Assembly: GCA_041396705.1 (NCBI GenBank)
Contig: JAWKYB010000020.1
Coordinates: 1-64,000 of the forward strand
From: Alphaproteobacteria bacterium
Lineage (GTDB): Bacteria > Pseudomonadota > Alphaproteobacteria > CALKHQ01
DNA length: 64,000 nt
Direction: 5' to 3'
The translations under genes were made by a program, and so were the position numbers. Each line of letters starts with the position of its first letter. Positions within the stretch are counted from its first letter, which is position 1. This document shows, piece after piece, positions 8,122-17,385 of this stretch. Below the pieces are notes generated by a model. It worked only from the letters and a program-made list of their open reading frames with translations, was not told the DNA's origin and searched no databases.

Positions 8122-8137
8122 CGGCTCCTTGGCGTCC

Positions 8138-8225
8138 GTAGCCCGGATGGAGCAGAGCGCAATCCGGGGTGGCGCTGCGGGCCGGCGCGGCAGGGTCCCG
8201 GATGACGCGGACGCTTCGCCCGGGC
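8138..8225. repeat. REP-like inverted repeat pair, copy 2
   Basis: Left arm from 8138 repeats GTAGCCCGGATGGAGC, then AGAGCGCAATCCGGG, differing from copy 1 at one base. The right arm (8196-8225, TCCCGGATGACG ... GCCCGGGCT) is a weaker complement. It sits 16 bp after the Dabb stop. The separation from copy 1 is about 2.1 kb. Confidence 0.75.
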
Positions 8226-8537
8226 TGTGCCTGGCGGGTGAGACCCGAGGCTCCCGTCGTTCCCATTGGAGCTGACGCGAAGGCGTCGGGTTGCCGTCGG
8301 GCAGGGCATCGACCGCGCGGCGAAGGGTCGGGCCCGTTGCAGTCAGTCGGGTGAATTCTCGGAGGTGTTGCAGTCCGGCCGCGGTTCGACTGCGACGGTT
8401 ACAATAATATGCAACCGGGCCAGAGTAATTCACGCACAGTCCCGTGGAATATTAGCAAGTATGAGCGATTTTTCATCTGCGCGGCGCGCCGCGGATCGCT
8501 AGGATTTGGCGCAAATTGCAGGTAGGAGTGCAGGACC
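8226..8537. other. Gene-free stretch with a locally AT-rich patch
   Basis: No convincing gene. 8395-8520 is much richer in A/T than its surroundings (GTTACAATAATATGCAAC, GGAATATTAGCAAG) and could hold the promoter of the small secreted protein that follows. A short open frame on the plus strand here lacks coding character and similarity to anything I recognise. Confidence 0.4.
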
Positions 8538-8843
8538 TTGGACCCCCGAGCAAGGTTTCTGTCGGCGCTGGCGCTGGTTGCGGCCACGGGCGCCTATGGA
8601 CGCGGCGCAGCGGCCCAGGATGTGGCCGGCCAGTGCTTCGGCGACGAGACGCAGCTCTATGAGCAGTGCCTGGCCGCCGACGTGCCGATTGCCGAGCGCA
8701 TCCTGGCCTGCACCTGCTTCCTGCAGAGCTTCCCGCTGAGCCCGCGCGCGCCGGAGGTGGTCAGCCAGGCGGTGGCGCTGGGCGCGCAACCCGACCTCGC
8801 GGCCCTGGAGCCGGCAGCCGGCACGCCGACCCCGATCTACTGA
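8538..8843 (+). CDS. Small secreted hypothetical protein
   Basis: Not a family I recognise. A TTG start is chosen because it follows AGGAGTGCAGGACC and gives a complete signal peptide (residues 1-26, ending GAAAQ). The mature part of about 75 residues has four cysteines (GQCF, EQCL, LACTCF) and would be exported, so two disulfides are plausible. The C-terminus is proline/alanine rich. It is 10 bp upstream of the broken glycosyltransferase and could be co-transcribed with it. Confidence 0.6.
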   Translation: MDPRARFLSALALVAATGAYGRGAAAQDVAGQCFGDETQLYEQCLAADVPIAERILACTCFLQSFPLSPRAPEVVSQAVALGAQPDLAALEPAAGTPTPIY

Positions 8844-8853
8844 GGCGGGCGGG

Positions 8854-10982
8854 GTGAGCGAGGCCATCGCATCGCCCGCCGGCGTGGCATCCTTCACCGG
8901 GCCGCGGATGGGCCCGGCGGTCGACGTGCTGTACATCGGCGATCTCACCCGGCGCGCCGAGGCGGTGGAGCGGGCCGTCGAGGAAACGCTGCTGAACGCC
9001 CGCATCGGGCTCAGCACCGGCCTGCTGCATCTGTCGTCGCGCAACGACGACGCGGCGGTGGTCGAGCCGGTGCTGCAGCTGGTCGAGACCGGCGCCGCGC
9101 TGAGCTGCGACGCCGACTGGCGCGTGGTGGCGCAGCTTATCGTCCTGCTCGACCCGGAGCTGCTGCTCAACCGCCGGCCGGACACACCGTTGAAGCCGAT
9201 CGCCGACCGCGTGCTGGCGGTGGCCGACCGGCCGATCGACGACGAGCGGCTTGCCTTCAAGCGCACCCGCCTGCGCGAGCTGTTCGGCGACGCGGTGATC
9301 TGGACGGCGACGCGCTACGACGTGCTGGCCGCGCTGCGTGCGGCCGGCGTGCCGACCACGGGCGGAATCTGGGAATCCTTCGCCGGCTGCCCGGCCAATC
9401 CCGACCGGTACGGGCCGGCCATGCGCGGACGCCCGGTGGTCGGTGCGGTGATCCCGGGCGGCGAGGGCCAGTGGCCGCGCGACGAAGCCGTGGCCGCGCT
9501 GTGGGACACCCAGCGCCATACCGTGCGTTTCCTCGGCCCGACGCCGCCGGCGCCGCTGGCCGGCCAGGCGGAACTGGTCGCGCCCGGCGAGCGCAGCCAT
9601 GCGCGCTTTGTCGCCGGGCTGCACGCCTTCGTCTATTTCCCGGAGGCGGTGCCGAGCGAGCTGCCGCTGACCGCGATCGGCACCTGCCTGGCCAACGACA
9701 TCCCGGTGCTGCTGCCGCCGGCGCTGCGCCATGTTGTCGGCAAGGGTCCGGTCTATGTGGCGCCCGAGCGCGCGGCGGCGACGCTGCGCGAGACGCTGGC
9801 GGCGCGGCGCAACGATTCCAGTGCCGGCTTCGACCCGGCAGGCGCACCGCCAGCGGATGGCCGACTGGGTCGACGTCCCGGCCGGCCAGCGCCAGCGCCG
9901 CGCGCGCCCTCGCATGCGCGCGATGCTGTTTCCCGTCCAGCGGGGTCGGGCTGGGCCACGTCACCCCGGCTGCTGGCGCTGGCGCGCCGGCTGCCGGCGG
10001 TCGAGCCGGTGTTCGTGTCGCTGAGCCAGGCGGTCGGGCTGATCGAGGCGGCGGGCTTCCCGTGCGGATGATCGCCTCGCACCGCTATGCCGGCCTCGAC
10101 GAGGCGGCGGCCTATCCCTGGATGGAACGCGAGCTGCGCGGGCGATCCGCCGGCACCGGCCCGGCGTGTTCGTGTTCGACGGCGGCAATCCCTGCCTCAT
10201 GGCCGACCTGGTCGCCGCCGAGCGCGGCGTCGCCGCCGTCTGGGTGCGGCGCGGCATGTGGCCGGGCCAGGACCAATGCAGCCGTGCTGCGCAAAGCGGC
10301 GCCTGTTCGACGCGGTGATCGAGCCGCGCGACCTGGCCGAGGCGTTCGACCGGGGCGCCAGCGCCCGGCGCGCGACGGCGTCAATCCTGGTCGACCCCGA
10401 TGCTGCTGCTGGACGCCGACGAGCTGTTGCCGCGCGCACAGGCGCGCGCGCGCCTCAGGCTGCCGGCGGACGGGACTGTCGCACTGGTCCAGCTCGGCGC
10501 CGGCAACGACCGCGACCCTGACCGTGTCGCAGCGCCAGGTGATCGAGGCGCTGCGCGCGCGTCCGGAAATCCTCGCCGTCAACCTGCACTCGGCGCTGGG
10601 CCGGTTCCCGCCGCAACCGGCGGCCGGCGATGACCAACCTGGCCGGCTTCCCGATCTCCCGCGCTACCTGCGCGCGTTCGACTTCGCGGTTTCCGCCGCC
10701 GGCTACAACTCGTTCCATGAGCTGGCGCAGAGCGAGCTGCCGACGCTGGTCGTGGTGCAGATGACGGCGGAGATGGACGACCAGGGCGCGCGTGCCCGCC
10801 ATGCCGAGGCGGCCGGCTGGGCGATCGACGCGAGCGGCATCGCCGCCGCCGAGCTGCCCGCCGCGATCGACCGCATCACCGATCCGGAGGCGCAGCGGGC
10901 GATGCGCTTCAATGCCCGCCGTCAGCCCCTCGGCAACGGCGCCGGCGACGCGGCCGCGCTCGTCGCGGCGTTCGCCCGATGA
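8854..10982 (+). pseudogene. Two-domain GT-B (MurG-like) glycosyltransferase, multiply frameshifted
   Basis: The first 325 codons (to about 9830) are open and carry a GT-like N-terminal region (DVLYIGDLTRR, then FVYFPEAVPSELPLTAIGTC and DIPVLLP near its end). After that the coding signal jumps frame about eight times: HRQRMADWVD, SSGVGLGHVT, LLALARRLPAVEPVFVSLSQ, MIASHRYAGLDEAAAYPWME, RRHRPGVFVFDGGNPCLMAD, RLFDAVIEPRDLAEAF, MLLLDADELLPRA, TLTVSQRQVIEALRARPE, FDFAVSAAGYNSFHELAQSE. The pieces in order form a MurG/UDP-glycosyltransferase-like domain: the GVGLGHVT loop and the SAAGYNSFHE nucleotide-binding segment. The last part reads cleanly to a stop overlapping the next gene by 4 bp. Either a decayed gene or local sequence error. 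Probably acts, if intact, in surface-glycan assembly. Confidence 0.7.
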
Positions 10983-12715
10983 CGGGCGCGCCGATCGGCG
11001 GCATCGCGCGCCCGTCGCAGCGCGAATGGGAGCGTTGCGTGCGCGAGCTGGAGGCGCACGCCCAGGCGCTGGAGCATCACTGGGCCGCCAATGCCGCGCG
11101 GCCGGCGGATGCCGCCGGCACACGCACGATCGACTTCGGCGTCGGCCTGGATGGCGCGCCGGCGCGCCGGCCGCCGGCCGCCCAGGAACCGGCTTCGATC
11201 GCGCCGTGGGCGCGCCGGCGGCACGGACCCGAGCCGGCGCCGCTGGCGCCCTATCCCGGCCACGGCGCCGCGTCGGTGCTGCTGCGCCCGCATGTCGCCG
11301 TGGGATTCTATATCGCCCGGGCGGATGCGCCGATCCTGGAGGACATCGTCCGCTCGGTGTTCCTGGCCCAGCGCGACCGGCAGGACTTCTCGCCGGTGTT
11401 CATCACCGAGTGCAGCGACGTCCGCCCGTTCCTGGCGCGGGGCTATGTGTTCGAGTATCTGCCGCCGGCCGAGACGGTTGCGGCGGACGACGCCGCGGCC
11501 GAGGCGTGGCGCGCGGGCCGGCTCGACTGGATCCGTCGGAAATGGGGCCTGTCGCACGTGGTGCGCGAACCCGGCCACCGGCTGGACCGGCCGCGCGCGC
11601 TGCTGGCGACCGACCGGCCGCGGATCGTCGTGTTTCCCGACTACGGCCCGGGCAACCCCTATATCGACCTCGCCTACCGAGCGGTCCGCCAGACGGCCGA
11701 CGTCGCGTTCGGCCCGGTCGACGCGGCGATCGCGGCGGCGGACTTCGGCCCGGCGGTGTTCCACCTGCACTGGGAGGACGCGGTCTATCGCGGCGAGCGC
11801 GACGACCGGGTGCCGGCGCGGATGGCTGAGTTCGTCGCGGCCATCGACCGGCTGAAGGCGCGCGGCGGCCGCTTCCTGTGGACCGTGCACAACCTGATGC
11901 CGCACGAATGCCGCGACGAGGCCCTGCATGCCGAGTTCATGCGCCAGTTGGCGCTGCGCGCCGACATCGTACACGTCAACAACGCCTGGACGGCGGACGG
12001 CGTCGCCGAGGCGCTGGGCGCCGACCTGCCGATCCGCGTCGTCGAGCACCCGTCCTACGAGGGCTGCTATCCCGCGCCGGCGGACCGCGACCTGGCCCGG
12101 CGCCAGCTCGGCATCGACGGCCGGCCCGACGAGACCCTGTTCCTCTTCGTCGGCAACGTACGCCGCTACAAGGGCGTGGCCCGGCTGCTGGAGGCGGCGG
12201 CGCGGATCGCCGAGCCGTGCCGCTTCGTCATCGCCGGCCGCTCCGGCCGCTACGACCCGTGCGAGGCGATGCCGGCGAACTGCATGCGCGTCGACGGGTT
12301 CGTCGACGACGACAAGCTCGCCAGGCTGTTCGCCGCCGCCGACTTCGCCGTGCTGCCGTTCGAGACGCTGTCGACCTCGGGCAGCCTGCTGCTGGCGCTG
12401 TCCTTCGGCGTGCCGGTGATCGCGCCGCGCGTCCGCCCGGTGACCGACCTGGTTGAGGACGGCCGCGATGCGCTGCTCTATCCGCGCGGCGGGCGCGACG
12501 GCCTGTACGGGGCGCTGTGCCGCGCGCTCGACCTGCCGCCGTGGCAGCGCCGCGCGATGGCCAAGGCGGCCGAGGCGACCGCGGCGTTCCGGGCGCCGGA
12601 GGCATTCAGCGCGGCCATGCGCGCCTTGTTCGAGGACCTGCTGCAGCCGCCGACGCCTGCCGCCGATGCCGCGGCCCCGGCCAGGCCGCGGCGGGCGCGG
12701 TCAGACGCGACGTAG
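10979..12715 (+). CDS. Glycosyltransferase family 4-type (GT-B) protein
   Basis: 578-residue cytoplasmic glycosyltransferase. The C-terminal half (about residues 330-540) is a GT4 donor domain: LFLFVGNVRRYKGVARLLEA, VIAGRSGRYDP, FAAADFAVLPFETLSTSG and the E-x7-E-type SGSLLLALSFGVPVI region. Before it, residues 210-330 hold an acceptor-side Rossmann fold (RIVVFPDYGPGNPYIDLAYR, FHLHWEDAVY, FLWTVHNLMPHE). The first 200 residues are a less familiar extension. The start ATG overlaps the stop of the previous gene (ATGA). Its 3' end overlaps the convergent methyltransferase by 15 bp. Likely in a polysaccharide or glycolipid pathway. Confidence 0.85.
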   Translation: MTGAPIGGIARPSQREWERCVRELEAHAQALEHHWAANAARPADAAGTRTIDFGVGLDGAPARRPPAAQEPASIAPWARRRHGPEPAPLAPYPGHGAASVLLRPHVAVGFYIARADAPILEDIVRSVFLAQRDRQDFSPVFITECSDVRPFLARGYVFEYLPPAETVAADDAAAEAWRAGRLDWIRRKWGLSHVVREPGHRLDRPRALLATDRPRIVVFPDYGPGNPYIDLAYRAVRQTADVAFGPVDAAIAAADFGPAVFHLHWEDAVYRGERDDRVPARMAEFVAAIDRLKARGGRFLWTVHNLMPHECRDEALHAEFMRQLALRADIVHVNNAWTADGVAEALGADLPIRVVEHPSYEGCYPAPADRDLARRQLGIDGRPDETLFLFVGNVRRYKGVARLLEAAARIAEPCRFVIAGRSGRYDPCEAMPANCMRVDGFVDDDKLARLFAAADFAVLPFETLSTSGSLLLALSFGVPVIAPRVRPVTDLVEDGRDALLYPRGGRDGLYGALCRALDLPPWQRRAMAKAAEATAAFRAPEAFSAAMRALFEDLLQPPTPAADAAAPARPRRARSDAT

Positions 12716-13450
12716 CAGGGCGCGCACCGCGCGGACCGAGAGGTCCCGGCGGCTGTAGCGCTCGCCGTAGCGGGCCAGCACCTGGGCGGCCGCCGTCTCG
12801 TCGATCGCATCGAGCGCGCGCTCGTCCCACTGCTCGATGCGGAACGGCGAACGGCGCACGATCTCATGGGTCTCGCCGGGCGACAGCCGCGACAGGTCGG
12901 GCCGTCGGTAGATCTTGCGCACGCACTCGGCAGTCTCGAACGGCCGGTCCGGGATCGCATCCAGATAGGCGCGCATCTGCACGGCGTCGAACAGCAGATG
13001 CTGGTACGCGTCCAGATGCCGGGTCACCGCCGGCTCGTCGTGGCGATAGTGGTGGCCGGAGGGGCTGGTCCAGAACGGCTCCTGGTGGAACCAGTAGGCC
13101 GCGCCGGGACGCAGCACGGCGTGCAGCCGCGCCAGGAACGGGTCGAGCGCGGCGACGTGCTCCATCACCGCGATCGAGAAGGCGAAGTCGAAGCTGCCGT
13201 CGGCCAGCAGCCGCAGCGGGTCCGGATCGCGCAGGACGTTGACGTTGTCGAGCGCCAGCAGCGACGGCAGGCCGTCGCGCGCGGCCGGCGAGAACACCAG
13301 ATCGACCGAAAGGAACCGCTTGTCCGGAAACCTTTCCGCCAGCGCGCGGACCCGGCCGAAATCGCCGCCGCCGATCTCCAGCACGCTGCCTGCGGCCGCG
13401 AAGTCCGGCAGCTGCGCTACCGTCCGGCAACCCCAGTCGAGCCCGCTCAT
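12701..13450 (-). CDS. Class I SAM-dependent methyltransferase
   Basis: 249-residue methyltransferase of the Methyltransf_11/23 type. Motif I is VLEIGGGDFGRVRALAERFP (SAM loop), motif II RFLSVDLVFS, motif IV FDFAFSIAVMEHVAALDPFL, then a post-motif LHAVLRPGAAYWFHQEPFWT. The start MSGLDWGCRT is preferred over an upstream ATG because GAGGGGG stands 10 nt before it. It converges with and overlaps the GT4 gene, so it may modify a small molecule or sugar in the same surface pathway; the substrate is unknown. Confidence 0.82.
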   Translation of the reverse strand: MSGLDWGCRTVAQLPDFAAAGSVLEIGGGDFGRVRALAERFPDKRFLSVDLVFSPAARDGLPSLLALDNVNVLRDPDPLRLLADGSFDFAFSIAVMEHVAALDPFLARLHAVLRPGAAYWFHQEPFWTSPSGHHYRHDEPAVTRHLDAYQHLLFDAVQMRAYLDAIPDRPFETAECVRKIYRRPDLSRLSPGETHEIVRRSPFRIEQWDERALDAIDETAAAQVLARYGERYSRRDLSVRAVRALLRRV

Positions 13451-13647
13451 CGCCGCTCGACCCCCTCGTCGCGCTCCCGTCGTGGCGTGATCACCAGCAC
13501 CAGCGTCCCGCGTCCCTGCGAATGGCGGCATGATGCTCTTACCTGTTAGACTCGATCAACTTTGCCGTGACCGCAGGCGGCCGGCGGAACCGGGGCCGGC
13601 CGGTCCCTGGGGGCCGAAAGCGCGCGTGGCGGCGCGGCGCGCGCCGC

Positions 13648-14640
13648 TCACACCTGCGCCACCATCCGCTCCAGGTTCGCCATTGCCGCCACGCCGTCGG
13701 CGATGGTCGGGGCGTCGCTCGGCTCGCCCTTCATCGCCGCCACGGCGGCGGCGATCAGGGCGCTGTAGCCCTTGTGGTCCTCGTTGGCGGCGGCGGTGAA
13801 GTTCGGGGTCCAGCTCAGCGTGTCGGCGGCCGGGTCGAGGGTGGCGTCGGCCCGGTCGGCCTTGAACGGCGGGTCGCGGTAGTAGGCGACGTTGATGACG
13901 TTGTCGATCTCGACCCGGCGGTGGTCGCCCATCACCTGGACGAACTCCATCGGCGTGCCGCGCGACTGTATTGTGCCCATCACCATGGTGCCGATGGCGC
14001 CGGAAGCGCAGGCGAAGCCGACGTGCAGCAGCAGCCGGCCGGGCGCCGGCTCGGCCTTGCGCACGCTCATCTCCACGATCGGGCTCATCGCCAGCCATGG
14101 CATAAGGTCCATGTAGTGGACGCAGTGGTGCAGGAAGAAGCCGTTGTAGTCGACGGCGCCGGCGAAATAGGTTGGCGCGGTCATGTAGGTGCCGACGACG
14201 CCCAGCACCGGGCCGAACGCCGGGTCGGCGATCACCGTGCGGGCGATGCGGTTGCCGGTGGCATAGCGCTTCATGAAGCCGACCACGACCGGCTTGCCGG
14301 CCCGCTCGGCGGCGGCGGCCACCGCTTCGGCGCCGGCGCGGTTGGCCGCCGGCGGCTTTTCCATGAACACCGGCAGGCCGCGGCCGAGCGCGGCGATGCC
14401 GGCCTCGCCGTGCAGCTCCGGCCCGACCGCCATGAACACCCCGTCCAGGCCCGGGTGCGCGAGCAGCGCGCGCCAGTCGCCATAGGCGGCGCCGACGCCA
14501 TAGGTCGCCGCGACCCGGCCGGCGGCCGCGGGGTCGCGGTCGCAGACGGCGGCCAGCTGCACGTCGTGGCGGCCGAGCTGGGGCAGCAGCATCTGGGTCG
14601 CGTGGCGGCCGCAGCCGATCCAGCCGATACGGAAGCTCAT
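13648..14640 (-). CDS. Gfo/Idh/MocA family oxidoreductase
   Basis: 330-residue NAD(P)-dependent dehydrogenase. The N-terminus FRIGWIGCGRHATQMLLPQL holds the GxGxxA-like dinucleotide loop, FMEKPPAANRAGAE is the EKP catalytic-lysine signature (about residues 92-105), and GFFLHHCVHYMDLMPWL supplies the conserved His pair. Last gene of a leftward operon; its ATG overlaps the stop of the epimerase gene by 4 bp. Together with the epimerase and the CUT1 transporter it suggests oxidation/epimerisation of an unusual sugar or inositol. Confidence 0.9.
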   Translation of the reverse strand: MSFRIGWIGCGRHATQMLLPQLGRHDVQLAAVCDRDPAAAGRVAATYGVGAAYGDWRALLAHPGLDGVFMAVGPELHGEAGIAALGRGLPVFMEKPPAANRAGAEAVAAAAERAGKPVVVGFMKRYATGNRIARTVIADPAFGPVLGVVGTYMTAPTYFAGAVDYNGFFLHHCVHYMDLMPWLAMSPIVEMSVRKAEPAPGRLLLHVGFACASGAIGTMVMGTIQSRGTPMEFVQVMGDHRRVEIDNVINVAYYRDPPFKADRADATLDPAADTLSWTPNFTAAANEDHKGYSALIAAAVAAMKGEPSDAPTIADGVAAMANLERMVAQV

Positions 14641-15524
14641 CGCCCGCGCCCCGCCATCGCCAGGCAGGCGCGGATCAGCGCCAGGCTGGCCTGCAGCGGG
14701 ACGGTCTCGTCGTCGAGCGGCGGCCGCCAGGCGGCCAGCGACACCGCGACGCGCTCGTCCTCGCGGCGGAACGGCTCCAGCGAGATCGGGCCGCGATAGC
14801 CGACCTCGGCCAGCGCGCCCGTCACCGCCGGCCAGTCGATGTGGCCGGTGCCGGCGAAGCCGCGATGGCTCTCGTTGGCCTGGAAGTGGACGATGCGGCC
14901 GCCGGCGCGGCGGATGGCGCCGGGGATCGACGGGTCCTCCATGTTCATGTGGAAGGTGTCGAGCAGCAGGCCGAGCGCCGGGCTGCCGACCGCATCGACG
15001 ATGGCGATGCCCTGTGCGGTGGTGGAGCAGATGTCGGTCTCGAACCGGTTCAGCGGCTCCAGCGCCAGGGCGACGCCGGCATCGGCGGCACGGCCGACGA
15101 CGGCGGCCAGCCCCTCGAGCGTGCGTGCCTCGCGCGCCGCCCGCTCGGCCTCGTCGACCGGCGCCGGCGCGCGGCCGGCGAACACCAGCGGCTGGCCGTA
15201 GAGCGGGCCGCCGACGATGCGCGCGCCGACCGCCTGCGCCGCCGCGACGCAATGGCCGAGATAGGCGACGCCGCCTGCGCGCGCCGCCGGGTCGGCGCCG
15301 GCGATGTTGCGCTGCAGGTTGACGCGGGCGGCGAGCACGACGTCGAGGCCGGCGTCGGCCACCGCGGTGCGCACCGCGGCGAGATCGAGGTCGTCCTCCG
15401 GCTCGGGCACCAGCAGCTCGACGAAGTCGAAGCCGAGCGCGCGGATGCGGGCGAACAGCCCGAAATGCTCGCGCCGGAACGGGCGCACGAACTGCATGGA
15501 GATCAGGCCGATGGGGTTGGTCAC
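14637..15524 (-). CDS. Sugar phosphate isomerase/epimerase (xylose-isomerase-like TIM barrel)
   Basis: 295-residue AP-endonuclease-2/xylose-isomerase-like barrel of the tagatose/psicose 3-epimerase or inosose-dehydratase kind. The metal-site residues of this family are visible in order: Glu in VALALEPLNRFETD, Asp-His in LGLLLDTFHMNMED, His in RIVHFQANESHRG and Glu in RGPISLEPFRRED. A GTG start is chosen: GGAAGGA stands 11 nt before it, and the frame-compatible upstream ATG has no such site. Coupled to the downstream dehydrogenase by a 4-bp overlap; 58 bp after the ABC permease. Confidence 0.88.
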   Translation of the reverse strand: MTNPIGLISMQFVRPFRREHFGLFARIRALGFDFVELLVPEPEDDLDLAAVRTAVADAGLDVVLAARVNLQRNIAGADPAARAGGVAYLGHCVAAAQAVGARIVGGPLYGQPLVFAGRAPAPVDEAERAAREARTLEGLAAVVGRAADAGVALALEPLNRFETDICSTTAQGIAIVDAVGSPALGLLLDTFHMNMEDPSIPGAIRRAGGRIVHFQANESHRGFAGTGHIDWPAVTGALAEVGYRGPISLEPFRREDERVAVSLAAWRPPLDDETVPLQASLALIRACLAMAGRGR

Positions 15525-15582
15525 GGTGGCGTCGGTCCTTCCGCTCGGGTCATGGCGTCTCTGCGTGGCGGGGCGCATCGGC

Positions 15583-16419
15583 TCAGCCCTTGACCGCGCC
15601 CTGGGTCAGGCCGCTGATCAGGCGCTTCTGGATGATCAGGAACAGCACGGTGGCCGGCATCGCGCCGACGATGCCGCCGGCGGTGAGCAGGCCCCATTCG
15701 ATCTGGTACTCGCCGATCAGGGTCTGGATCGCGACGGTGATCGGGCGCACGTCCGAGCCGCCGAGGGTGAGCGCGTAGAGATACTCGTTCCAGGCGGTGA
15801 TGAAGATGTAGATGCCGGTGGCGACGATTCCGGGCGTGCACAGCGGCAGGATCACGCGCCGGAGCGCGCCGAGCCGTGTGCAGCCGTCGGTCATCGCCGC
15901 CTCGTCCAGCTCGGTCGGGATCGCGTTGATGTAGCTGGTCATCATCCAGACCGAGAACGGGATGGCGACGGTGGCGTTGGCGACGATCAGCGCGGCGTGG
16001 GTGCCGATGATGCCGAGCCAGCGCATCAGGATGAACAGCGGCAGGATCAAGAGCACGATCGGGAACATGTTGATCAGCAGGAACTGCAGCAGCAGCAGGC
16101 GGCGGCCGGGGAAGCGGAAGCGGGAGAACGCATAGGCCGCGGTCACGCTGAGCGTCAGCCCGACCGCAACCGTGCCGCCGGCAATAATCAGGCTGTGCAG
16201 CAGGTTGATCTCGAAGCCGACCGTGCGGAACAGCCGCTCGTAGTTGGCGACGGTGGCGTCGGCCAGCGACGGGCCGGTGGTGAACAGCTGCTCCTCCGGC
16301 GTCAGCGAGGTGACCGCCATCCACAGATAGGGCCCCAGCGCGAAGCCAAGGATCAGCAGCATCGGCAGGTGCAGGGTGACCAGCCGTGCAGGCGCGAAGG
16401 CGGTGGCGCCGCGGCTCAC
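15583..16419 (-). CDS. ABC sugar transporter permease (MalG type, CUT1)
   Basis: Second inner-membrane permease of a carbohydrate importer. 278 residues with six predicted helices; the EAA loop that docks the ATPase is ELDEAAMTDGCTRLGALRRVILPLCTP in its usual place before helix 5, and the C-terminus ISGLTQGAVKG is the MalG hallmark. The GTG start overlaps the stop of the MalF-type permease (GTGA). No ATP-binding subunit follows in the operon. Confidence 0.93.
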   Translation of the reverse strand: MSRGATAFAPARLVTLHLPMLLILGFALGPYLWMAVTSLTPEEQLFTTGPSLADATVANYERLFRTVGFEINLLHSLIIAGGTVAVGLTLSVTAAYAFSRFRFPGRRLLLLQFLLINMFPIVLLILPLFILMRWLGIIGTHAALIVANATVAIPFSVWMMTSYINAIPTELDEAAMTDGCTRLGALRRVILPLCTPGIVATGIYIFITAWNEYLYALTLGGSDVRPITVAIQTLIGEYQIEWGLLTAGGIVGAMPATVLFLIIQKRLISGLTQGAVKG

Positions 16420-17327
16420 TGGATCGACCGTCCGGCGCGGCGCAGATAGACCACGACGAAGCCGAGCAGCAGCAGGGTGAACAGCACCGCCAGCGCCGAG
16501 CCGTAGCCGTAGTCCAGGTTGGTGCGCGCCTTGACGAAGGCATAGAGCGGCAGGGTGTAGGTGGCATAGCCGGGTCCGCCGCCGGTCATCACGAAGATCA
16601 CGTCGATCGAGTTGGCGACCCAGATCACCCGCAGCAGCACCGCGGTGGTCAGCACGCCGGCGATGCCGGGCAGGGTGATGTGCCAGAACTGGCGCAGCGT
16701 GCCGGCGCCGTCGATCGCCGCGGCCTCGTAATAGGTCGCCGGTATCGACTGCAGGCCGGCCAGGATCATCACCGCGAAGAACGGGAAGCCCTGCCAGGTG
16801 AGCGTGAGGATGATGGCATAGAGCGCGGTGTCCGGATCGGCCAGCCAGGGCACCGACTGCCGCAGGATGTCGACCCGGAGCAGGAACTCGTTGAGCACGC
16901 CGTAGTTGGAATCGTAGATCCAGGCCCACATCAGCGCGATCACGACGCTGGGCAGCGCCCACGGCACGATGATCAGCGCGCGGGCCAGCGGCCGCCACCA
17001 GAACTGGCGGTTGAGCAGCAGCGCGGTGGCCAGCCCCAATAGCAGCTGGGCCGGCACCGTCAGCCCGATCCAGATCGCGGTGTGCCACAGCGCGGTCCAG
17101 AACACCGGGTCGCCCAGCGCGGCGACGAAGTTGTCGAACCAGACGAATGCGATGGCGTTGGGCTTGAACAGCACATAGTCGTGCAGACTCATCCACGCCG
17201 CCTGCAGCATCGGCAGGAACACGATCGCCAGCGTGACCAGCACGGCCGGCGACAGCAGCGCATAGGGCAGCACATGGCGGCCGAGCGAGCGGCCGCGGCC
17301 GGCGCGGAGCGTGGTGGCGATGGCCAT
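16416..17327 (-). CDS. ABC sugar transporter permease (MalF type, CUT1)
   Basis: First permease of the same importer, 303 residues with six helices beginning at YALLSPAVLVTLAIVFLPML. The EAA loop is YYEAAAIDGAGTLRQFWHITLPGI, followed by IDVIFVMTGGGPGYATYTLP, the conserved 'TGGGP' segment of MalF proteins. An ATG 14 codons further upstream exists, but MAIATTLRAG gives the normal family start. Lies 58 bp after the binding-protein gene. Confidence 0.92.
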   Translation of the reverse strand: MAIATTLRAGRGRSLGRHVLPYALLSPAVLVTLAIVFLPMLQAAWMSLHDYVLFKPNAIAFVWFDNFVAALGDPVFWTALWHTAIWIGLTVPAQLLLGLATALLLNRQFWWRPLARALIIVPWALPSVVIALMWAWIYDSNYGVLNEFLLRVDILRQSVPWLADPDTALYAIILTLTWQGFPFFAVMILAGLQSIPATYYEAAAIDGAGTLRQFWHITLPGIAGVLTTAVLLRVIWVANSIDVIFVMTGGGPGYATYTLPLYAFVKARTNLDYGYGSALAVLFTLLLLGFVVVYLRRAGRSIQ

Positions 17328-17385
17328 GGTGGCGGCGTGGCGCGGGTGCGGGATGCGCCGGCGGCGCACCCCGCGGGTCTCGTCC

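Noticed and set aside
15583..17196. 537-residue apparent double permease
   Set aside because: The first half is a wrong-frame reading of the MalF-type gene; the MalG-type gene starts at the GTG that overlaps its stop.
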